The position numbers were made by a program, and so were the translations under genes. Source: Clostridiales bacterium (GTDB lineage: Bacteria; Bacillota; Clostridia; Oscillospirales; Butyricicoccaceae). From it: DNA of 9,477 bases. Below the pieces are notes generated by a model. It was not told the origin of the DNA and did not search any database. It saw only the letters and a list, made by a program, of their open reading frames with translations. The stretch is taken from assembly GCA_019418305.1 (NCBI GenBank), contig DYCA01000050.1, forward strand, positions 1 to 9,477, given 5' to 3'. This document shows positions 4,248 through 9,477 of this stretch, piece by piece (the stretch's first letter is position 1; every line of letters begins with the position of its first letter).

Positions 4248-6593
4248 TCACATTCTTTCCACACGCATCACCAGTGCCGTGCGGTCGTCGTCATGCCCAC
4301 GACCCGCCGCGCCCGTAACCAGATGCATGGCCAGCTCCTTTGGACTGTCCTCTGCATGCGTCAGCAGCGTTTCCCGCACCCAGTCGTCCTCCATGCCGTC
4401 CGAAATGCCGTCCGACAGCAGGATACACAGGTCGCCGTCTCCGAAACGCAGCGGCACTGGCTCACCCAGCGCGTCCTCTTCGGCCAAGCCAATGGGCAGC
4501 GCTTTGCCAGTCAGCATCTTCCACTGCCCGCCTAAGCGCAGATAGGAGGGCGCTGCGCCGCACTTGAGGCTTTCCGCCCGTCCAGTGAATAAATCAAGCG
4601 TGAGCGCGTCCAGCGTGGTAAACCGTGTCCCGTCCGAGCGCAGCCGCAGCGCAGGAGAGACTGCTTTAAGCGCGTCCGCAATCGTGATGCCCGCGCGCAG
4701 GAAGCGCTCGAGCGAGGTAATCAGCATGCGGCTGTCCTGCTGCGCGGCCGTCCCCGACCCCATACCGTCGGACAGCAGCAGACAGGCGATGCCCGCATCG
4801 GTCAAAAAATAACACCCGCTGTCCCCTGAGACCGCAGCGCCCTCCTTTTGCTGCCGGCCGATGCCGACAATTGCGCGAAAGGGTGCGCGCTCGCGCATCT
4901 CCACATGTGGACCAAGCTCGTCCTCCACCCGTTTAGGGGCGGTCAGCGTCACGCCGAGCAGCGCGCTCAGGCCCGCCGAGAAGCCCTCGCCCTGCCGCAG
5001 CACATCCTCGATGCCCTCGCCGTACAGCTCGACCGCCAGCCGGCCCTGCGCGTCGCGCACCGCGCACACGCGGTCAATCCAGCCGAACGCTGCCGCATAC
5101 CGCCGAATCTGCCGCTCCATCATAGGCTGGGCGGTCACATCCTGCGTCGCCTCCGCGCCCAGCTGACGAAGAATATCCGTAATGCCCGCATATTGGCGCG
5201 CCAGCAGGCTCTGGTTTTCCTCCTGCTGCCGCCGAAGGCTTTGGCGCTCACGCAGCGCAAACAACGCGCTGTTGATGGCGCGCATCAGCTCGGGCAGATG
5301 CACACAGCGCGAGGCAAAATGATAGGGAAAGTCGGAAAGCTCCGCCCGCCCGCGCTTGAGCATGGGCTGGGTCACATCGTTGAGCGCGGCAAGCGTTGTC
5401 ACATAGTCGCGCTGCCAGCACTGGGAGCACAGCACGCAGTTTTTGCAGACCCGGTCGCTCGCGCGGTCGAACACCGCGCGCACATTCTGGTCGCCTGCGG
5501 CCTTTCCTTCGCTGATGCCGTTGAGCATGGCCAGATACAGCTCGTAAAACGCCTGTGCCGCTTCGGTGGCGCATTTTCCCACTGTCTGCCGCACCGTGCG
5601 ATGCGCTGCCTCGCCCATGAGCGTGTCGGGCAGAAAGCTGTGACGCATGGCATCCCACACCAGCGGCGGCATGACGGCAAACGCCGCCACCGCGCAGAAA
5701 AGTTCGAGAATCATCGGCACAAACAGCACATGCTCCACGCCCAGCATCGCCGCACACAAGCCGGAGCCCAGCGCACACAGCGCAAACCAGCCGCGTCCGC
5801 TGTCCCGGAACAGGCCCGCGACCAACGCACACAAGCCATAACAGCAGGTGAACAGTGCGCCGTAGCCGCAGGCGATATCCATCGCGGCACCCAGCGCCAC
5901 GCCGGTCGCCGCGCCGGGCGCAGCCCCGCCGAGATAAGCCGCTGCAAGCGTCAGCAAAAGCGCCACTACACGGGCAGGCGAGAGCAGAGTGAACAGGCTC
6001 AGGTCGGACAACGACAGCAGTACGGTCGCTACCAGCACCAGCAGCGTCGCCGGCCGCCGCCAGTCGTTTTCATCCCGCGGCGGAGAGAGCGCCGCGCCAT
6101 AGACCCGGCATGCTCCCAGCGTCAGCAGCTGCACGGCCACAAACGGCACCAGCGCGGATAAAGTCAGCGCCGCGCCCGACGGCAGAAACACGAAGGTACA
6201 TGCCGCACCCGCAAACGCCGCTACAATCGGCGCAAACCACGCTGTGCGCACGATGCGCAGTCCCGCACACACGCTCATCACGCACAGAACCAGCAGCACC
6301 GCCGCAATGTACACGCCGCTTTTCAGTCCACCGCCCAGCAGCATCAGCCCGCAGACCACGCCGCCAACCGCGCTTAGTCCTGCGCCGCGCGCCATCAGTG
6401 CCGCCGCCATCGCCAGTCCGAACGGCGCATACCCGCCGAACACCGTGCCGCGCGCGAGCACCGCGCACAGAATAAACCGCTGCACACCGGTGACCAAGAT
6501 ATGCAGATGCTCCTCGTTCCACAGCCGCGCCAGCCATGCCGCCGCGCGGCCCAACACAAGCGGCGCAGCCCGCTTTGTTTTTTGCTTGTCCAT
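4248..6593 (-). CDS. spoIIE: Stage II sporulation protein E, membrane-bound PP2C-type serine phosphatase
   Basis: A 781-residue protein, close to the usual SpoIIE length of about 800. In known sporulators SpoIIE sits at the asymmetric division septum and dephosphorylates SpoIIAA, releasing sigma-F in the forespore. Residues about 33-315 are a run of hydrophobic segments (roughly ten membrane spans). A central region of about 320-580 has the cysteine cluster C383-x2-C386-x2-C389-x2-C392-W and a charged, coiled-coil-like stretch near 445-480. The phosphatase domain follows, with metal-binding motifs SGDSG (D591), LLSDGMGSG (D609), TLDALTLDLFTG, ILLSDGISDG (D728) and HDDDRTALVM (768-770). I chose ATG at 6593 because GGGAGG lies 10 nt upstream and MDKQKTK precedes the first membrane part. 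A longer frame to 6734 would start inside the preceding terminator. The usual clostridial neighbours tilS, hpt and ftsH are not next to it here. Confidence 0.94.
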   Translation of the reverse strand: MDKQKTKRAAPLVLGRAAAWLARLWNEEHLHILVTGVQRFILCAVLARGTVFGGYAPFGLAMAAALMARGAGLSAVGGVVCGLMLLGGGLKSGVYIAAVLLVLCVMSVCAGLRIVRTAWFAPIVAAFAGAACTFVFLPSGAALTLSALVPFVAVQLLTLGACRVYGAALSPPRDENDWRRPATLLVLVATVLLSLSDLSLFTLLSPARVVALLLTLAAAYLGGAAPGAATGVALGAAMDIACGYGALFTCCYGLCALVAGLFRDSGRGWFALCALGSGLCAAMLGVEHVLFVPMILELFCAVAAFAVMPPLVWDAMRHSFLPDTLMGEAAHRTVRQTVGKCATEAAQAFYELYLAMLNGISEGKAAGDQNVRAVFDRASDRVCKNCVLCSQCWQRDYVTTLAALNDVTQPMLKRGRAELSDFPYHFASRCVHLPELMRAINSALFALRERQSLRRQQEENQSLLARQYAGITDILRQLGAEATQDVTAQPMMERQIRRYAAAFGWIDRVCAVRDAQGRLAVELYGEGIEDVLRQGEGFSAGLSALLGVTLTAPKRVEDELGPHVEMRERAPFRAIVGIGRQQKEGAAVSGDSGCYFLTDAGIACLLLSDGMGSGTAAQQDSRMLITSLERFLRAGITIADALKAVSPALRLRSDGTRFTTLDALTLDLFTGRAESLKCGAAPSYLRLGGQWKMLTGKALPIGLAEEDALGEPVPLRFGDGDLCILLSDGISDGMEDDWVRETLLTHAEDSPKELAMHLVTGAAGRGHDDDRTALVMRVERM

Positions 6594-6710
6594 TTTCGTT
6601 CTGCCTCCCTTGTTTTCCCAGTATATCCCAAAGAATTTGCGGGCTTTGCCGGAAAATAAGGGCGGGAATAGAACTTTTGCAATTTTTCTATGCACCACTT
6701 CGGTTATGAC
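6594..6710 (-). promoter_or_regulatory. spoIIE upstream region with a tentative promoter
   Basis: This 117-nt AT-richer gap lies between the cbiK terminator and spoIIE, so a spoIIE promoter must be here or in the terminator flank. The best pair I see is TTGCAA (6682-6677), an 18-bp gap and TATTTT (6658-6653). TATACT at 6625-6620 is a better -10 but has no good -35, as is common for activator-dependent promoters. TTTGTCATAA at 6714-6705 partly matches the Spo0A box consensus, as expected for spoIIE in known sporulators, but it lies inside the terminator T-run flank and is weak. No single start can be chosen with confidence. Confidence 0.3.
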
Positions 6711-6745
6711 AAAAAACACGGCGGGTGACCACATGCACCCGCCGT
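6711..6745 (-). terminator. Intrinsic terminator of the cobalamin operon
   Basis: On the minus strand ACGGCGGGTG (6745-6736) pairs perfectly with CACCCGCCGT (6727-6718) around an 8-nt loop. A G and six T residues (6716-6711) follow. It starts about 20 nt after the cbiK stop codon and insulates spoIIE from the cobalamin genes. Confidence 0.92.
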
Positions 6746-6764
6746 ATTCCCGTATTTATTTCCA

Positions 6765-7544
6765 TTACATTGTTTCCGCGGCGCGGCAATGGTCGGCAAA
6801 AATCTCCCCGACCGCGCCCAGCTCGCCCAGCCCGCGCAGATGGGTTTCGACCGTATAGCCCTCGCTCTCCAGACGGCTCTTCCAGCTGTCCTCTTCCGCA
6901 CCCGCAAGGTCATTATGGGCATGGTCGCCCGCCACAATCATCAGCGGCGCAAGGTGCACATGCGTGACCTCATGCGCGTCCAGCCGCGCGAGCACATAAT
7001 CCAGATGCGGGAAGCCCTCGACCGTGCCGACATACACCCGTTCAGCGCGGTGATACCGGAAGCAGTTCTCGACCAGCGCATACGCGGCGTTCGCCGGATG
7101 CTCGGTGCCGTGTCCCATGAACACATAGGCCTCGTCCGCCGCAAGGCGCGGCATTTCGGCCAAAAGCGCCCGCGTCAGCCGCAGATAGTCCTCGGTGTCC
7201 CACAAAAGCGGCCGGCCAATCAGCAGCCGTGCAAACCGCTCGCGATACGGACGCAGCTGCGCAAGCAGCTTTTCATACTCCTGCCCGAAAATGACATGCA
7301 GGCTCTGGCAGCGTACTTCCTCATATCCTTCGGCTGCCAAGCGCTCCATCAACTCCTCCGGAGCAGGGATGTGCACCCCCTCCTCCCGCTCGATTTTGCG
7401 GGCAACCATGCGCGAGGTAAATGCGCGGAAAAAGTCATGGTCCGGGAACGCCTTGTGCAGCCGTTCCTCAATTTTCTCGATTGCGCACCGCGCCTGCGGC
7501 ATGCTGGTGCCAAAGCTGACGACCATCAGCGCTTTTTTACCCAT
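6765..7544 (-). CDS. cbiK: Sirohydrochlorin cobaltochelatase, CbiK family (anaerobic cobalamin pathway)
   Basis: A 259-residue protein, matching the roughly 264 residues of Salmonella CbiK. It inserts Co2+ into sirohydrochlorin at the start of the oxygen-independent cobalamin route, without ATP. The N-terminus is MGKKALMVVSFGTS, the class II chelatase first strand. The expected cobalt ligands are present: H145 in VFMGHGTEHP, H208 in IVAGDHAHND, and E89 at the position of the third Salmonella ligand. No signal peptide is evident, so it should be cytoplasmic, unlike the exported CbiK forms of some sulfate reducers. ATG at 7544 is preferred because GGGAGGG (7559-7553) lies 8 nt upstream and the conserved sequence starts there; the frame stays open to 7592 but that part overlaps cbiC. 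One nucleotide separates it from the cbiC stop, implying coupling. It is the last gene of the operon. Confidence 0.94.
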   Translation of the reverse strand: MGKKALMVVSFGTSMPQARCAIEKIEERLHKAFPDHDFFRAFTSRMVARKIEREEGVHIPAPEELMERLAAEGYEEVRCQSLHVIFGQEYEKLLAQLRPYRERFARLLIGRPLLWDTEDYLRLTRALLAEMPRLAADEAYVFMGHGTEHPANAAYALVENCFRYHRAERVYVGTVEGFPHLDYVLARLDAHEVTHVHLAPLMIVAGDHAHNDLAGAEEDSWKSRLESEGYTVETHLRGLGELGAVGEIFADHCRAAETM

Positions 7545-7545
7545 A

Positions 7546-8184
7546 TCAGAATCCCTCCCGCTTGACCAGCTGATACAGCAGCGCGTTGACAATGGCGGCA
7601 GCTACGTTCGAGCCGCCCTTGCGCCCGCGCGCGATAATATATGGCGTGTCCCCGCCGATGAATAATTCTTTGGCCTCGACCACGTTGACAAAGCCAACCG
7701 GCACGCCGATGACAAGCGCAGGCTGCACCGCATCTTCCTCTATCAGCTCATGCAGACGGATGAGCGCGGTCGGGGCATTGCCGAGGGCAAAAATAAGCGG
7801 CCCGTTCCGCTTCGCCGCGTGCTCCATCGAAACCGTCGCGCGCGTCACGCCGCGCACTTTTGCCTCATGCGCGACCTGCTCATCCGCCATCAGGCAGACC
7901 GCGCGTCCGCCGAGTTTGGCCAGCGTCGCCTTGCTGATGCCCGCCAGCGCCATATTGGTATCGGTCACGACCGTTGCACCCGCCGAAAGTGCCTTTTTCG
8001 CCTGTTCGACTGCGTTTTCCGAAAAGCACAGGTTGTCGGCATAGTCAAAATCCGCCGTCGTATGGATGACGCGTTTGACCACTTCCGCAACACCCGGCGC
8101 AAAGGCTCGTTCACCCAGTTCGGCAGTGATAATCTCGAAGCTGCGCTTTTCTATCTCGGCAGGCGCCATGCGTCCGTTTACCAT
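7546..8184 (-). CDS. cbiC: Cobalt-precorrin-8 methylmutase (CbiC/CobH)
   Basis: A 212-residue cytosolic enzyme, full length for the family. It moves the methyl group from C-11 to C-12 of the ring of cobalt-precorrin-8, giving cobyrinate. The catalytic histidine is H41 in RVIHTTADFDYADNL, equivalent to H43 of CobH. The family blocks TDTNMALAGI (about 74-83), EHAAKRNGPLIFALGNAPTA (about 120-139), VIGVPVGFVNVVEAKE (about 158-173) and ARGRKGGSNVAAAIVNAL (about 185-202) are intact. ATG at 8184 has AAGGGAGGG ending 7 nt upstream and overlaps the end of cobO by 7 nt; a second in-frame ATG at 8169 lacks a comparable site. With CbiK next to it the pathway is the cobalt-early anaerobic one, so the substrate is the cobalt form rather than precorrin-8X. 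Confidence 0.95.
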   Translation of the reverse strand: MVNGRMAPAEIEKRSFEIITAELGERAFAPGVAEVVKRVIHTTADFDYADNLCFSENAVEQAKKALSAGATVVTDTNMALAGISKATLAKLGGRAVCLMADEQVAHEAKVRGVTRATVSMEHAAKRNGPLIFALGNAPTALIRLHELIEEDAVQPALVIGVPVGFVNVVEAKELFIGGDTPYIIARGRKGGSNVAAAIVNALLYQLVKREGF

Positions 8185-8708
8185 TCGATGCCCTCCCTTG
8201 CGGCCACGCCATCGTCAAAGGGATGGCGGTGCTTGACCATTTCCGTGATATAATCCGCGCGCTGCTGCAAGCCTTCGGACGGATTTCGTCCGGTCAGCAC
8301 AACCTCAAGCGTGTCCGGACGGCCGTCCAGAAAATCCAGCACAGTCTGCTCGTCCAGAAAACCGCAGGAGATAGCGGCGCACACTTCGTCGAGGATGAGC
8401 AGCCCCGCGCCCTCGCGCACAGCGTAGCCGGTCGCAGCGGCGAAGGTGCGCTGTATCGCGTCCGCTGTTTGCTTTTTCTCGTCGTCGGTCATCTGGAAGG
8501 AGAATTTGCGCACCGGATTGGCTGCAAGCATGGTTATGGTTTCCAGTTTTGTCAGCGCGCGGCACTCGCCCGACGTGCCATCCTTCAAAAACTGCGTCAG
8601 CACCACCTTGCCGCCGCGTCCCGCAAACCGCACCGCCAGACCAATCGCCGCGGTCGTCTTTCCCTTGCCTTCACCGCAATATAAATGCACACAAGCCTTA
8701 CTGTTCAT
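8178..8708 (-). CDS. cobO: Corrinoid adenosyltransferase (CobO/BtuR type)
   Basis: A 176-residue cytosolic protein of the CobA/CobO/BtuR family. It transfers the 5'-deoxyadenosyl group of ATP to a reduced Co(I) corrinoid, giving the adenosylated form that CobQ uses. The reversed-orientation P-loop GEGKGKTTA is at residues 12-20. The Walker B-like LLILDEVCAAIS is at 103-114. TGRNPSEGLQQRADYITEM (about 139-157) and the terminal KHRHPFDDGVAAREGIEW carry the family's substrate-binding motifs. The ATG at 8708 overlaps the cobQ stop (ATGA) and has GGAGGG 6 nt upstream. The 3' end overlaps cbiC by 7 nt, so the chain is tightly coupled. It belongs to the P-loop family and is unrelated to PduO- or EutT-type transferases. 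Confidence 0.95.
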   Translation of the reverse strand: MNSKACVHLYCGEGKGKTTAAIGLAVRFAGRGGKVVLTQFLKDGTSGECRALTKLETITMLAANPVRKFSFQMTDDEKKQTADAIQRTFAAATGYAVREGAGLLILDEVCAAISCGFLDEQTVLDFLDGRPDTLEVVLTGRNPSEGLQQRADYITEMVKHRHPFDDGVAAREGIEW

Positions 8709-9477
8709 GCGTTTCCCTCCAGAATCCGGTAAATCAAATCCATATCGAGCGCCTGCCGGACGGTATCCGCCAAACGGTCATATTCCTGTTCCCTATATTG
8801 CGCGGTGTCGCAAACCGCGTCTTCCAGCGACACCCCCTTGTGCGCGGCGAGTGCCTGCGCCAGTCCCAGCGCGACCCCCGGCGCATCGAACACGCCGTGC
8901 AGATAAGTGCCGTAGACGTTTTCCGCCTGACAGCCATCCGAAACCGTTGTGCCGTCCGCACGGGTGAGCACGGCAAACGGCAATGCATCCGTGTCGCGCA
9001 CGGTTTCGCCCATGTGGATTTCATAGCCCTCGACCGCCGCGCCGGATAAACCTTCCAGCATGCCGGATAGGCATTCCACTACGCCGCGCGCCTGCACCGT
9101 GGTCTTGCGCGGACGAAACACTGTGTCCACAGGCAACAGCCCAAGACCGCGCATATTGCCGCCGCCCTCGGTGTTCTCCGGGTCGGACACCGTGCGCCCC
9201 AGCATCTGAAACCCGCCGCACACGCCAAACACGGGCATACCCGCCGCGTGCTGCTTGAGCATCTGTGCCTCCATGCCGCTCTCGCGCAGCCATTTGAGGT
9301 CGGCAAGCGTCGCTTTGGTGCCGGGCAGGACAATCATATCCGCCCCTTCCAGCTGCGCGGGCTTGTCCGCGTAATAGACGCCCACGCCGGGCACTCTTTC
9401 GAGCGCCGCGAAATCTGTAAAGTTAGAAAGCCGCGGCAGCCGCACGACCGCAATCCGCACCGCCGCGCCGCGCGCGT
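8705..9477 (-). CDS. cobQ: Cobyric acid synthase, C-terminal part (5' end beyond the window)
   Basis: About 256 residues are visible and the frame stays open to the right edge. Full CobQ/CbiP is about 500 residues, so roughly the C-terminal half is here and the N-terminal ATP-binding part is missing. The enzyme amidates side chains b, d, e and g of adenosylcobyrinic acid a,c-diamide using glutamine. RLPRLSNFTDF near the beginning is a CobQ signature linking the two domains. The class I glutamine amidotransferase domain follows, with the nucleophile cysteine in VFGVCGGFQMLG (codon 9220-9218), GYEIHMGET and the catalytic histidine in GTYLHGVFD. An in-frame GTG at 9460 is internal and should not be taken as a start. 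Its stop overlaps the cobO start by 4 nt. Any cobalamin riboswitch and the rest of the operon would lie to the right. Confidence 0.95.
   Translation of the reverse strand, partial: ARGAAVRIAVVRLPRLSNFTDFAALERVPGVGVYYADKPAQLEGADMIVLPGTKATLADLKWLRESGMEAQMLKQHAAGMPVFGVCGGFQMLGRTVSDPENTEGGGNMRGLGLLPVDTVFRPRKTTVQARGVVECLSGMLEGLSGAAVEGYEIHMGETVRDTDALPFAVLTRADGTTVSDGCQAENVYGTYLHGVFDAPGVALGLAQALAAHKGVSLEDAVCDTAQYREQEYDRLADTVRQALDMDLIYRILEGNA

Noticed and set aside
4848..6161. Plus-strand open frame of 437 codons opposite spoIIE
   Set aside because: The composition (His, Arg, Gln, Ala) is typical of a shadow frame, and the minus strand holds an intact SpoIIE with all phosphatase motifs.
6594..6734. 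N-terminal extension of spoIIE to 6734
   Set aside because: The start would lie in the loop of the cobalamin operon terminator, and no ribosome site precedes it; ATG at 6593 has one.
7545..7592. N-terminal extension of cbiK to 7592
   Set aside because: It overlaps the end of cbiC and lacks similarity to the family; the chelatase sequence begins at MGKKALMVV with a good ribosome site.
1..9477. Mobile element, CRISPR, defence system or prophage
   Set aside because: No transposase, integrase, long terminal inverted repeats or direct-repeat array was seen, and every gene with a recognisable family is chromosomal housekeeping type.

Overview
This window looks like a piece of an anaerobic, endospore-forming Firmicute chromosome, most likely a moderately GC-rich Clostridia member (an Oscillospirales-type gut bacterium is my guess, not shown by the sequence). 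The evidence is a SpoIIE sporulation phosphatase, an oxygen-independent (CbiK/CbiC-type) cobalamin pathway, a rubredoxin, and strong AGGAGG-type ribosome binding sites throughout. Every gene I can support is on the minus strand, so transcription runs from high to low coordinates. I see no mobile element, CRISPR array, tRNA or rRNA.

In transcription order: (1) 9477-6711 holds the 3' end of a cobalamin operon: cobQ (5' end outside the window), cobO, cbiC and cbiK. The genes are joined by overlaps of 4 nt and 7 nt and a 1-nt gap, and the operon is closed by a strong intrinsic terminator. (2) 6593-3936 holds spoIIE, followed by an unrecognised 85-residue protein with one C-terminal membrane segment. 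The Shine-Dalgarno of the small gene lies inside an intergenic stem-loop. (3) 3893-3627 is a monocistronic rubredoxin gene with an AT-rich promoter carrying a 21-bp dyad, and its own terminator. (4) 3594-2966 is a DedA/VTT-family membrane protein with its own promoter and terminator. (5) 2925-202 is an operon of dusB (tRNA-dihydrouridine synthase), an ECF-type sigma factor and its membrane-anchored zinc-finger anti-sigma factor, ending in an intrinsic terminator. (6) 174-1 holds a strong, A/T-tract-preceded promoter that starts a GC-rich, hairpin-dense transcript with no visible reading frame, running off the left edge. This is either a stable non-coding RNA or a structured leader.

The coding part is mostly ordinary housekeeping: cobalamin completion, sporulation signalling, redox, membrane and tRNA modification genes. 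The least explained elements are the structured RNA at the left edge, which has two mutually exclusive foldings, the small membrane protein downstream of spoIIE with its occluded ribosome binding site, and the long extracytoplasmic part of the anti-sigma factor. I found no convincing new multi-gene system.
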